From: Sulfopaludibacter sp963835555
GTDB taxonomy: Bacteria; Acidobacteriota; Terriglobia; Bryobacterales; Bryobacteraceae
Length of the DNA stretch: 64,000 bases
Direction: 5' to 3'
Assembly (NCBI GenBank): GCA_963835555.1
Contig: CAWIGC010000038.1
Coordinates: forward strand, 310,001-374,000
Of the stretch, positions 8,776 through 17,605 are shown piece after piece. The notes below the pieces were generated by a model. That model saw only the letters and a list, made by a program, of their open reading frames with translations. It searched no databases and was not told where the DNA came from. How positions within the stretch are numbered: the first letter of the stretch is position 1; every line of letters starts with the position of its first letter. A program made the position numbers and the translations under genes.

Positions 8776-10016
8776 ATGAAGATCGCGAGCGTTCGCTCCT
8801 TTCTGCTGTCCTACCCCTTCGCGGAGCCGGTCCGCCTGCCCTTTTACGGCGGCGAGCGCACCATCGTGAAGCGCGACGCCATGTTCATCCGGGTGGAGGC
8901 CGATAACGGACTGGTGGGTTATGCGCCGGGGCCGGGCAGCGAACGGGCGCAGCGCGAGATCCAGGAGACCATCGCGCCGTTCCTGGAGGGCCGCGTCCTG
9001 GCCGACCCGGACGCACTGCGCGTGCAGTTCCTGGAACGGCCGGGCGCCGATCGCGAGCTGGCCAAGACATATGCCGCGGTGGAAATCGCGCTGTTCGATC
9101 TGGCCGGCAAGGCGCGCGGCGTGCCGGTTTCGGAATTGCTGGGCGGGCGGGTGCGCGACAGCATCCGGCTCTACGGCAGCGCCGGCATGTATATGCCGCC
9201 CGAAGCGTACGCCGCCGAGGCCGCGGCGGTCGCGGCCCTGGGATTCCGCGCGTACAAAATGCGGCCGGCGCTGGGTCCGGAGCAGGATCTGGAAACCGTG
9301 CGCCTGATGCGCCAGGCGGTGGGTCCGGATTTCGACCTGATGGTGGACGCGCACACCTGGTGGCGCATGGGCGACCGCAACTACTCCCTGGAAACGGTGG
9401 AGCGCCTGGCGCGGGCCATGGCCGAGTACGACATCGCCTGGCTGGAAGAGCCGCTGCCGCCGGACGACCACGCGGGCTACCTAGCGCTGAAGGAGAAGGA
9501 CCTCGTGCCGCTGGCCGCGGGCGAGCACGAGCCGAACGAAGAGCAGTATCATCGACCTGATTCTCGCGCAGGCCGTGGATTACGTGCAGATGGACGTGTG
9601 CTGCCAGGGCGGCTACGCGCAAGGTCGCCGGCGTTCTGCGCGAAATCGCGCGGCAGGGGCTGCGCTTCGCCTTCCACAGTTGGGGCACCGCGCTGGAAGT
9701 GGTGGCGGCCGCGCATCTGGGCATCTGCTGGCCGCCCACGGTGGCGAGTGGCTGGAGTATCCGTGCTACTCCGCCCCGGGCCGCGCCGGCATGTACCCGT
9801 TTCCGCTGGCGGCCGAGATCCTGACAGAGCCGCTCCAGATCGATCATGGCGACCTGATCGTGCCGCGCACGGCCGGCCTCGGGGTGAGGGTGGACGAAAG
9901 CGTGATCGAGCGCTATCCCTGGATCCCCGGCCCGTGGTCGCTACTTCCGTACGGATTCGCCGGCGGAGACGCGCGCGGTTACCAGCGACCACAGCATCAA
10001 GTGGGATACTGCCTGA
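8776..10016 (+). CDS. Enolase-superfamily (mandelate racemase/muconate lactonizing type) enzyme, frameshifted
   Basis: A capping N-terminal domain (to about residue 125) is followed by a TIM barrel with the family's metal ligands: D in LMVDAH, E in WLEEPLPPDD and E in AAGEHE. A catalytic-type histidine appears in AFHSWGTALE. The family abstracts a proton alpha to a carboxylate, commonly in sugar-acid catabolism. The frame breaks near 9540, 9620, 9735 and 9945, but all pieces read as one typical protein ending SDHSIKWDTA at the TGA 10014-10016. The breaks are therefore probably sequence errors. The substrate cannot be named. Confidence 0.78.
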
Positions 10017-10034
10017 GCCCGCTACAATAGGCTC

Positions 10035-10820
10035 ATGGCGGACACTCTTCACATTGCAGGGCGGGAGTTTCACTCGCGCCTCGTCGTCGGCACCGGCAAG
10101 TATCGCAGTTTCCAGGAGATGCAGCGCTGCCACTGGCCTCGGGCGCCGATATGGTGACGGTCGCGGTGCGGCGCGTCAACCTGACCGACAGATCCAAGGA
10201 GTCGCTCCTCGATTTCATCGATCGCTCTAAGATCTTCATCCTTCCCAACACCGCCGGGTGCTACACCGCCGATGACGCCGTGCGTACCGCGATGCTGGCG
10301 CGCGAAGTGGGTCTCTCCAACTGGATCAAGCTGGAGGTGATCGGCGACGAGAAGACGCTGTTCCCCGACAACGACGGATTGCTCGAAGCCACCCGGACGC
10401 TGGTGAAGGAAGGCTTCGTGGTGCTGCCGTACACCAATGACGATGTGGTGAATGCCCGCAAACTGATCGATGCGGGCGCGGCGGCGGTGATGCCGCTGGC
10501 GGCGCCGATCGGGTCCGGACTGGGCATCCAGAATCCCACCAACCTGCGCATTCTGCGCGAAATGATCACGGAGGTCCCGATGATCGTGGATGCCGGCGTG
10601 GGCACGGCGTCGGATGCCGCGATTGCCATGGAACTGGGCGCCGATGGAGTTCTGATGAACACCGCCATCGCCGCGGCCGAAGACTCGGAAAAGATGGCGC
10701 TGGCCATGAAACTGGCGAGTGGAAGCCGGCCGCCTGGCGTACGAATCGGGCCGCATGGCGAAGAAACTGTATGCCAGCGCCAGCAGTCCACTGGCGGGCG
10801 TAGTCGGAAGCAGGAGTTAG
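10035..10820 (+). CDS. thiG: Thiazole synthase ThiG (frameshifted)
   Basis: ThiG makes the thiazole phosphate half of thiamine from deoxyxylulose phosphate, dehydroglycine and ThiS thiocarboxylate. The N-terminus FHSRLVVGTGKYRSF, the core MVTVAVRRVN, LPNTAGC, IKLEVIGD, VLPYTNDD and GVGTASDAA are all typical of ThiG. Frame breaks near 10120 (GCAGCGCTGCC) and 10718 interrupt an otherwise normal-length protein ending LAGVVGSRS. No thiS, thiF or thiH is adjacent, and no TPP riboswitch could be seen; the gene starts 18 bases after the enolase-type gene. Confidence 0.85.
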
Positions 10821-10956
10821 AGGTAGGGGTTGGGGGTTAGGGAGGTGATGCACCCTTGCTTTCCCCATCCGCGCGAACCCCCACCCCTAGCCCCCATCCC
10901 CAACCCCCACCCCGGAGCCCTGTGTTACTATTCCGTTTTAAAAAGGGGGCACCTCC
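10821..10956 (+). repeat. G-rich/C-rich imperfect inverted repeat between thiG and the EF-G-like gene
   Basis: The plus strand at 10821-10847 carries G-runs (GGGG TT GGGGG TTA GGG A GG). A C-rich arm at 10876-10914 carries six C-runs with A/T interruptions. The arms are roughly complementary, so they could form a hairpin, and each alone has enough G-runs on one strand for a G-quadruplex. A short related string (AACCCCCAACC...GAGCCCTG) recurs at 60769-60790. It may work as a terminator or be a dispersed repeat. The GTG of the next gene follows AGGGGGCACCTCC. Confidence 0.5.
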
Positions 10957-13053
10957 GTGAAAGTCTACGAAAGCAAGGACATTCGGAACGTCGGTGTGGT
11001 GGGCCACGGCGATTCCGGCAAGACGACGCTCACCGCCGGTATGCTTTTTACCACCGGGGCGGCCAATCGCCTGCTTCGTGTGGATGAAGGCAATACGATC
11101 ACTGATTTTGACGAGGAGGAAATCCAGCGCAAAATCACGATCTCTACTGCCATCGCCGTGGCGGAATGGAAGAAGGCCAAAATCAACCTCATCGATACTC
11201 CGGGTTACAACATTTTCATTAACGACGCGAAAGCCGCCCTGACGGCGGCCGATTCGGCCCTGGTCCTGGTGGACGGCGTGGCGGGTGTGGAGGTGCAGAC
11301 GGAAAAGGTCTGGAGTTTCTGCGAAGAATTCAAGCTGCCGCGGGCAATCATTATCAATAAGCTGGCTCGCGAGCGCAGCGCGTTTGAGCGCGCCCTGGAA
11401 AGCGTGCAGACCAATTTCGGCCGCAGCACGGTGGCCATACAGATTCCCATCGGCTCGGAGCGCGAATTCAAAGGCGTTATCGATCTGATCGGCATGAAAG
11501 CGTATACCTACACGCCGGACGGGGATGGCAAAGGCAAAGAAGGCGAGATTCCCGGCGATATGGCGGATGCCGCCCAGAAAGCCCACGAGGCGCTGGTGGA
11601 AATGGCCGCCGAAGGCGACGATGCGCTCCTGGAAGAGTTCTTCGACAAGGGTACGCTGCCTGTCGAACACATTATCGATGGACTCAAAAAGGGCATGCGG
11701 GAACTGCGGATCTTCCCGGTGCTATGCGCTTCCGGATACCACAATGTGGGCACGGACCAGATTCTCAATTTCATTACCGATTACATGCCCGCTCCCACCG
11801 AGCGCGAAGGTGTAAAGGCTACCCTGAACGGCCAGGAGACCACCCAGAAGATCGCCGCCACCGGACCCGCATCAGCCTTCGTTTTCAAGACGACGGCCGA
11901 TCCCTTTTCCGGCCGCATCACGTTTTTCAAGGTGTGCACGGGCGTCATCAAGAACGATTCCAACCTGCAGAACGTCACCCGCGGCACCTCTGAGCGTCTG
12001 GCGCACCTGAGTTGCCCTCAGGGCAAGACACTACAGCCGGTCACCGAGATTTATGCCGGCGACATCGGCGCAGTGGCCAAACTGAAAGATACTCTGACCG
12101 GAGACACCCTGGCCGACAAAGGGCTGAACATCGCCTATCAGCAGGTGAAACTGGCCGAGCCTTCCATCGCCTTTGCGATCGAGGCGAAGAGCCGCAATGA
12201 CGAAGACCGCATGGGGAACGCCGTCCACAAAGTGCTGGAGGAAGACCAGTCCCTGCGCTTCTACCGCGACGCGCAGACGCGCGAGTTCCTGCTGGCGGGC
12301 ACCGGCCAGCAACACGTGGAAATCGTGGTGAGCCGGTTGAAGAAGCGTTACGGCGTGGATGTCACGCTCAAGGCGCCCAAGATTCCCTATCGCGAGACCA
12401 TTCGCGGATTTGCCGATGTGCAGGGGCGGCATAAGAAGCAGACCGGCGGTCACGGGCAGTTCGGCGATTGCTGGATCAAGATGGAACCGCTTCCACGCGG
12501 CGCCAAGTTCGAATTCGCCAATGAGATTTTCGGCGGCTCCATTCCTAAGAACTACATCCCGGCCGTGGAAAAAGGCATTATCGAAACGGCCGAAAAGGGC
12601 TACCTGGCGGGCTATCCCATGGTCGATTTCAAGGTGACCGTCTATGACGGTTCCTACCACGATGTCGATTCTTCCGAACTGGCGTTCAAGCTGGCCGCGC
12701 GTAAGGCCTTCAAGGCCGCCATGCAGGAAGCCAAACCGGCGCTGCTGGAACCCGTGATGAATGTCGAAATTCAGGCGCCCGTGGAGTATGCCGGAGATCT
12801 GATGGGCGACCTGAACGGACGCAGAGGCCGAATCTCCGGCATGGAGACCAAAGGCAGCACCCAATTCATCCGGGCTCAGGTGCCTATGGCGGAAATGTTA
12901 AACTATCAGAGTGATCTGACGGCGATGACCCAGGGTCGCGCCTCGTTCGCGATGGAGTTCGACCATTACGATTTTGTGCCGCAGTTGCAGGCGGAGAAGA
13001 TCATAGCCGCCGCGAAGGCTGCCAAAACGGGCGAAGAGGAAGAAGAAGAATAG
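10957..13053 (+). CDS. EF-G-like translational GTPase (EF-G2 type)
   Basis: A 698-residue EF-G homologue with all five domains. G1 reads GHGDSGKTTL, G2 RKITIS and G3 DTPGY, with Tyr where canonical EF-G has His; the first two also differ from canonical EF-G and fit the EF-G2 side branch. The G4 motif reads NKLA (residues 134-137), lacking the aspartate of NKxD that normally recognises guanine. Domain IV (GGHGQFGDCWIKMEP) and a glutamate-rich C-terminus are present. Start is GTG 10957. It is probably a paralogue with a specialised role, since no ribosomal protein genes or tuf are adjacent. Confidence 0.85.
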   Translation: MKVYESKDIRNVGVVGHGDSGKTTLTAGMLFTTGAANRLLRVDEGNTITDFDEEEIQRKITISTAIAVAEWKKAKINLIDTPGYNIFINDAKAALTAADSALVLVDGVAGVEVQTEKVWSFCEEFKLPRAIIINKLARERSAFERALESVQTNFGRSTVAIQIPIGSEREFKGVIDLIGMKAYTYTPDGDGKGKEGEIPGDMADAAQKAHEALVEMAAEGDDALLEEFFDKGTLPVEHIIDGLKKGMRELRIFPVLCASGYHNVGTDQILNFITDYMPAPTEREGVKATLNGQETTQKIAATGPASAFVFKTTADPFSGRITFFKVCTGVIKNDSNLQNVTRGTSERLAHLSCPQGKTLQPVTEIYAGDIGAVAKLKDTLTGDTLADKGLNIAYQQVKLAEPSIAFAIEAKSRNDEDRMGNAVHKVLEEDQSLRFYRDAQTREFLLAGTGQQHVEIVVSRLKKRYGVDVTLKAPKIPYRETIRGFADVQGRHKKQTGGHGQFGDCWIKMEPLPRGAKFEFANEIFGGSIPKNYIPAVEKGIIETAEKGYLAGYPMVDFKVTVYDGSYHDVDSSELAFKLAARKAFKAAMQEAKPALLEPVMNVEIQAPVEYAGDLMGDLNGRRGRISGMETKGSTQFIRAQVPMAEMLNYQSDLTAMTQGRASFAMEFDHYDFVPQLQAEKIIAAAKAAKTGEEEEEE

Positions 13054-13072
13054 TTCTCTTCTGCACGTTTTG

Positions 13073-13118
13073 GACACAGATATGTGTCAATGGGGGCACA
13101 GACGCACTCTGTGCTCCC
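13073..13118 (+). terminator. Two hairpins after the EF-G-like gene
   Basis: A perfect 6-bp stem GACACA/TGTGTC with loop GATA lies at 13073-13088. A 10-bp stem at 13092-13101 pairs with 13109-13118 (GGGGGCACAG with CTGTGCTCCC, one G-U) around a 7-base loop. There is no following T-tract, so intrinsic termination is uncertain. Position just after the stop codon fits a transcript-end structure. Confidence 0.45.
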
Positions 13119-13211
13119 GCTTGCATCGGCCGGTTAGGTGTTATAGGCTCGTAGGGATATTACCGGGCGACTTCTGCGGAAGTAGTTTATTTTCATTGTT
13201 CGAGGCTGCTG

Positions 13212-14876
13212 ATGGATAATCGAACGAAGACGCTTTTCTATTGTTCGCTCCTTTGCGCGGTATTTTCGACCGCTGGATGTAGTATCAATCAGCAGTCCAG
13301 GTTCCAAAATTCCTTCTTCCCTCCCTCGGCCCACCTGGTAGGCACACCCGGCGACAATGACCCACCCCCGGCAGTCCCACCGCCCAACGTTTATCTGGCC
13401 GAAGCCCCGTCTTTTCTGCTGAACGTTCCTACCATGGCGCCCGGGAAGCCGCGTGCCGATGCCTTGATTACGCGGGCTGAAAAACGATTCGAAGCAGGCA
13501 AGAAGTTTTACCAGTCGAAAGACATTGCCGGAGCGCGTCGGGAATTCGACGCGGCTGTCGATGCGCTGCTGGATGCATCGGACCAGAACCCCGGTGAGCG
13601 CACCGAATACGAACAGCGCCTGGATCAGATGGTGGACGCCATTTCGCATTACGATGCCACGGGCATGGGCGCATCGGCGGAAGTGGAAGAAGGCAAGTTC
13701 GAGAAGGCTCCCCTGGAAGACATTCTCACCATGACGTTCCCCGTGGATCCCCGGCTCAAGGATCGGGTGAAGGAACAGGTGGCGGCTACGGTTTCCCAAC
13801 TGCCCCTGGCGGTCAACGACACGGTTCTCGGCTACATCAATTATTTTTCCGGCCGCGGCCACAAGACGATTGTGGCGGCTACGGAGCGTTCGGGCAGATA
13901 CCGCGCCATGATCCAGCGGGTGCTGGATGAGGAAGGTGTGCCACAGGAACTGATTCACCTGGCGCAGGCCGAATCCGGCTTCATTCCGCGCGCGGTGTCA
14001 CGCGCCGCGGCTGGCGGGATGTGGCAATTCCTCAAGTGGCGCGGCAACGAATACGGCCTCAACCAGACGGCATACACCGACGATCGCATGGATCCCGAGA
14101 AAGCCACGCGCGCGGCGGCCCGGCATCTGCACGATCTTTACAATGAGTTCGGCGACTGGTACCTGGCGATCGCGGCCTACAACTGCGGACCCATCACGGT
14201 GGAAAAAGCAGTGGAGCGGACGGGCTATGCGGACTTCTGGGAACTGCGCAGCCGCGGCGTTCTTCCGGCGGAGACCACCAACTACGTGCCCATTATTCTG
14301 GCCATGACCATCATGGAAAAGAATGCCGCGGAGTATGGGTTGGATCACCTGCAGTACGATCCGCCGGTGCAGTACGACACCGTGGAACTCTCGGCGGCGA
14401 CAAGTCTCGCATTGGTCGGCGACATCATCGACACGCCTCAGGCGGAGTTGTCGTCGTTGAATCCCGCTGTGCTCCGGGGCACGGCTCCCGCGAACTATTC
14501 ACTGCACGTACCGAAGGGCACGGGGAATCAATTGATGGCCACGTTGCAGACGGTGCCCGCCGAACGGCGCATCGCGTGGCGGATGCATAAAGTAGAGGCG
14601 GGCGAAACGCTGATGACAATTGCGAAGAAATATGGCGCCACTCCCGGCGGAATTGTTTCGGCGAACAACTTGAAATCGGACGACGCGGTGGAAGGCGATC
14701 GCTTGTTGATCCCGGCAGTCGCGCGTCCGGAAGCGCCGGCACGGCGTCCGGTTACGCGCGCCGCGAGACGTCGCGCCCCCGCTGCCAGCGCGCGCCGCAC
14801 CGCCACGCCCGCCGCTGCGAAGAAATCCGCGGCTCGCAAAGCGCCGGTGTTAGTGGCTCACAACAACGGCAAATAG
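13212..14876 (+). CDS. MltD-like membrane-bound lytic murein transglycosylase with LysM
   Basis: A 554-residue lipoprotein. The signal peptide ends in a lipobox STAGC with Cys23. A coiled or helical region (residues 80-200) precedes the SLT domain with catalytic E254 in AQAESGF, then GGMWQF and the AIAAYNCGP motif. A LysM domain near residues 455-500 (HKVEAGETLMTIAKKYGA) binds peptidoglycan. The tail is rich in Arg, Ala and Pro. The enzyme cleaves the MurNAc-GlcNAc bond with anhydro-muropeptide formation during wall remodelling. The gene stands alone between hairpins and the H1-like gene. Confidence 0.88.
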   Translation: MDNRTKTLFYCSLLCAVFSTAGCSINQQSRFQNSFFPPSAHLVGTPGDNDPPPAVPPPNVYLAEAPSFLLNVPTMAPGKPRADALITRAEKRFEAGKKFYQSKDIAGARREFDAAVDALLDASDQNPGERTEYEQRLDQMVDAISHYDATGMGASAEVEEGKFEKAPLEDILTMTFPVDPRLKDRVKEQVAATVSQLPLAVNDTVLGYINYFSGRGHKTIVAATERSGRYRAMIQRVLDEEGVPQELIHLAQAESGFIPRAVSRAAAGGMWQFLKWRGNEYGLNQTAYTDDRMDPEKATRAAARHLHDLYNEFGDWYLAIAAYNCGPITVEKAVERTGYADFWELRSRGVLPAETTNYVPIILAMTIMEKNAAEYGLDHLQYDPPVQYDTVELSAATSLALVGDIIDTPQAELSSLNPAVLRGTAPANYSLHVPKGTGNQLMATLQTVPAERRIAWRMHKVEAGETLMTIAKKYGATPGGIVSANNLKSDDAVEGDRLLIPAVARPEAPARRPVTRAARRRAPAASARRTATPAAAKKSAARKAPVLVAHNNGK

Positions 14877-14983
14877 GCACTCACGAACGAATTTTCGGAG
14901 CCTTCCTTCTTTTCGCTATTGCCTCGCAGTCAAAAAGGGGTATTCTATGGGTGATTGTGCCCTGACTACAGGAGGCTTGCTTA

Positions 14984-15520
14984 ATGTTGTTTGATAGCTC
15001 AAAGATCGCTCCGAAAGACGAAGAAGAAATGGAAGACTTCCACGACTACGAAGACGAAGAGCAGGGAGCAGCACAGAACTCCAAACTCGACGATTACGAA
15101 GAGGACGAGGAAGAGGACGATGATGAGGAAGCGGAGGGGAGTGCCCCGCCTCCCGTAGCCCAACCTGCGCCCACCCCCATGGCGGCTGAGCCCCCACCGC
15201 CCGTGGCCGCGCCCGAACCGGCGCCGCCTAAGAAGGCCGCGAAGAAGGCGGCCCCCGCCAAGAAAGCCCCCGCTAAGAAAGCTGCTGTGACGACGCCCGT
15301 CAAGAAAGCGGCGGCGAAAGCTCCAGCGAAGAAGGCGGCCAAAAAAGCCCCTGCCAAAAAAATCCCCGCGAAGAAGGCTCCTGCGAAGAAGGCTCCCGCC
15401 AAGAAAGCCCCGGCGAAAAAGGCTCCGGCGAAAAAGGCCGTGAAGAAAGCGCCACCCACGAAGGCCGCGAAGAAGGCTCCCGCCAAGAAAGCCGCAAAAA
15501 AGACTGGAAAGAAGAAGTAG
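14984..15520 (+). CDS. Histone H1-like Lys/Ala/Pro-rich protein with acidic N-terminus
   Basis: A 178-residue low-complexity protein. Residues 1-50 are strongly acidic (runs of D/E), about 51-77 are proline- and alanine-rich, and the remaining 100 residues are repeats of PAKKA/KKAPAKK units ending in GKKK. The basic tail resembles bacterial H1-like nucleoid proteins (Hc1/AlgP type), which bind DNA without sequence preference. The acidic head opposite a basic tail is less usual. An AGGAGG lies about 9 bases before the ATG. Repeats make the region liable to length variation. Confidence 0.75.
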   Translation: MLFDSSKIAPKDEEEMEDFHDYEDEEQGAAQNSKLDDYEEDEEEDDDEEAEGSAPPPVAQPAPTPMAAEPPPPVAAPEPAPPKKAAKKAAPAKKAPAKKAAVTTPVKKAAAKAPAKKAAKKAPAKKIPAKKAPAKKAPAKKAPAKKAPAKKAVKKAPPTKAAKKAPAKKAAKKTGKKK

Positions 15521-15561
15521 CTGTTAGATCGAGCATCGCGGGCCGGATTTCCGTCCGGCCC

Positions 15562-15810
15562 CTACACTGCCTTGTGAATCGCCTGCCGGCATTTCCCGTA
15601 CAGTTCCAGCAACGCATCGGCGTGCGCTTCCGCCGACCCGGCCGAAGTCTTGGCCGAGAACCCCGCGGTCTGGGCGGTCTTTCCGTATCCCGTGGTCACG
15701 GCAATAAACCGCATCAATTCCAAAGCGATTTCATCTTTGCTGCGCCCGGGAGAAGCGGGCTGAGCGGCTGCCGCATCTTCTGCGCTGTTGCGTGGTTCCA
15801 GTTCTGCCAT
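15562..15810 (-). CDS. Small hypothetical protein
   Basis: An 82-residue soluble protein, acidic at the N-terminus, with a helical-looking DEIALELMRFIAVTTGYGKT core and a C-terminal ALLELYGKCRQAIHKA helix. No family is recognised. It is divergent from the HipA-like kinase gene with about 55 bases between starts. Codon usage matches its neighbours, which supports coding. Confidence 0.5.
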   Translation of the reverse strand: MAELEPRNSAEDAAAAQPASPGRSKDEIALELMRFIAVTTGYGKTAQTAGFSAKTSAGSAEAHADALLELYGKCRQAIHKAV

Positions 15811-15865
15811 ATATGGAAGTAGTCCTCTCTGTGATACAACTCTAGATTACTGCATTTTCTTTGCG

Positions 15866-16681
15866 ATGCCCCTCACCGCGATCCGGTACGTGCGAAAAAT
15901 GCGAGGCGGTGCACAGGCACACCTGCTGGAAGTGGATGACGGTCACTGGTACGTTGTCAAATTCCGCAACAACCCGCAGCACAGACGCATCCTGGTGAAC
16001 GAGCTTGCCGCTTCCGCGCTGTTGGGATACCTGAAGATCGCGGTCCCGGCGACCGCGCTGATTCAGATTCCGGCTTCTTTTCTGGAAGCGAATCCGGAGG
16101 TGCATCTCAGGCTGGGTACGCGGCAGATGGCGGTGGAACCGGGCTGGCACTTCGGCTCACGCTATCCGGGCGACCCCGGACGGACAGCCGTCTACGACTT
16201 CCTGCCGGATTCCCTCCTTCCCAAAGTAGCGAACCTCGACGACTTTCGCGCCATTCTGGTCTTCGATAAATGGGTGGCCAATGCCGACGGGCGCCAGTGC
16301 GTCTTCTACCGCGCCATGCTCCGGCAGGGCGAAGGCGCGCAGCCCGGATTCGTGGCTCGCATGATCGATCACGGGTTCGCCTTCAACGGTCCCAATTGGG
16401 ACTTCCCCGACTCTCCCCTGCAAGGGCTGTACGCCCGGCGCCAGGTGTATGACGATGTGCGGTCGCTGGACGATTTCCAGCCCTGGCTCGACCAGGTGCG
16501 CCACTTCCCGGAGGAAGTGATGGATCTGGCGTGGAAGAGTATCCCTCCGGATTGGGTGGAGGGGGAAGAGTTCGAGTTGGAACAGGTGCTGGAGCGGCTG
16601 TTCGAACGCCGCAAGCGCGTGCCGGAATTGATTGCCGCGTGCCGCGGGGCGCGGGCCAATCCCTTTCCCAATTGGAAGTAA
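15866..16681 (+). CDS. HipA-like kinase-fold protein
   Basis: A 271-residue protein resembling the short HipA-family kinase domains (AIRYVRKMRGGAQAHL, HWYVVKFRNNPQ, LVNELAAS near the N-terminus; FDKWVANADGR and MIDHGFAFN in the middle). In HipA the corresponding motifs hold ATP and the catalytic Asp. No HipB partner or HIRAN-like N-terminal domain is present, so this is an orphan kinase-like protein and not a clear toxin. ATG 15866 is chosen because the conserved region starts directly after it. The stop lies inside a 23-bp tandem duplication. Confidence 0.7.
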   Translation: MPLTAIRYVRKMRGGAQAHLLEVDDGHWYVVKFRNNPQHRRILVNELAASALLGYLKIAVPATALIQIPASFLEANPEVHLRLGTRQMAVEPGWHFGSRYPGDPGRTAVYDFLPDSLLPKVANLDDFRAILVFDKWVANADGRQCVFYRAMLRQGEGAQPGFVARMIDHGFAFNGPNWDFPDSPLQGLYARRQVYDDVRSLDDFQPWLDQVRHFPEEVMDLAWKSIPPDWVEGEEFELEQVLERLFERRKRVPELIAACRGARANPFPNWK

Positions 16682-16707
16682 GACATATTCCCAATTGGAA
16701 GTAAGAC
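16665..16707 (+). repeat. 20-bp direct repeat spanning the HipA-like stop codon
   Basis: The string TTCCCAATTGGAAGTAAGAC occurs at 16665-16684 and again at 16688-16707 with a 3-base spacer. The first copy encodes the last residues FPNWK and the TAA stop; the second is non-coding. This is a recent tandem duplication of 23 bp, possibly by slippage. Each unit contains a small palindrome TTCCCAATTGGAA. Confidence 0.85.
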
Positions 16708-16732
16708 GTAGCGCGTTGCTAGAATAGTCGTC

Positions 16733-17605
16733 GTGCTTCACCGTTACATTCTTCACAATAATCAGGTTTGCCTTGCTTCCGATCCGGTCCTGGCGCCGGG
16801 ACAGGTGGGCTTGCTATCCGGCTGGGGCGTGTTCAGCACCCTTCGGGTAGCCGAAGGCGTCCTGTTTGAATGGGACCGGCACTGGGCCCGCATCAAGCGC
16901 GATGCCGCCGCGCTTCACGTTCCCGTTCCGGCGGACTCCGAGGCGGTGCGCCGCCAGTTGCTGGACCTGATCGAAACCAATAGCGCGTTCAATTCCACGC
17001 TCCGGGTGGTCATCGTGCGCAACGGCGGTGGCATGTGGGCGGGGCCGTCCAACGGCCGCGAGAGCGACCTGATCGCGCTCACCGCGGATTCGAAACAGTG
17101 GGGCGACGGGGTGAAACTGGCGTATCAGGAACAGGGTCGCCATGCCGCCTGCAATTTCGCCGGCACCAAGATTCTCTCGTGGGCGATGAATCTGACATGG
17201 CTCGAAACGGCGCAGCGCCGCGGTTTCGATGAGGTGATACTGCTCAACGAGCGCGGCGAAGTAGCCGAATGCACGTCAGCCAATCTGTTCATCGCGAACG
17301 GCAGTCAGGTATGGACGCCGCCGCTGAGTTCCGGGTGCCTGCCGGGAATCACCCGGGAGTTGCTGCTGGGTCCGGTACGCGCCGAAGGAATCGAGATCGG
17401 CGAAAAGCCCCTGCTCCCCGCCGAACTGGAAGCCGCCGGCGAGGTGTTCATCACGTCCACCACGCGCGATCTGCTGCCGGTACTCGAAATTGAGGGCCGG
17501 AAGGTGGGCGGCGGGAAGGATGCCCGGCTGGCGCTGCAAAAGGCTTTCTCGGCGCACGTCAACGAGTACGTGGCGGCGCACAAAGAGACGACAATGAGAA
17601 GGTGA
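16733..17605 (+). CDS. Class IV aminotransferase (IlvE/PabC-like)
   Basis: A 290-residue PLP enzyme of fold type IV. The PLP lysine is in AGTKILSW, and the FDEVILLNERGEVAECTSANLF stretch is typical of the family, shared by branched-chain aminotransferase and aminodeoxychorismate lyase. Specificity cannot be fixed from the sequence. GTG 16733 is the only suitable start in frame before the conserved N-terminus. Its stop overlaps the GTG of the next gene by 4 bases (GTGA), although that gene looks functionally unrelated. Confidence 0.85.
   Translation: MLHRYILHNNQVCLASDPVLAPGQVGLLSGWGVFSTLRVAEGVLFEWDRHWARIKRDAAALHVPVPADSEAVRRQLLDLIETNSAFNSTLRVVIVRNGGGMWAGPSNGRESDLIALTADSKQWGDGVKLAYQEQGRHAACNFAGTKILSWAMNLTWLETAQRRGFDEVILLNERGEVAECTSANLFIANGSQVWTPPLSSGCLPGITRELLLGPVRAEGIEIGEKPLLPAELEAAGEVFITSTTRDLLPVLEIEGRKVGGGKDARLALQKAFSAHVNEYVAAHKETTMRR

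Noticed and set aside
15240..15510. CRISPR-like periodic repeat
   Set aside because: The periodicity is codon-based (PAKKA units), with variable third positions and no spacers.
15866..16681. HipAB toxin-antitoxin pair
   Set aside because: No HipB-like helix-turn-helix gene is next to the kinase-like gene; the 82-residue divergent protein lacks such a motif.
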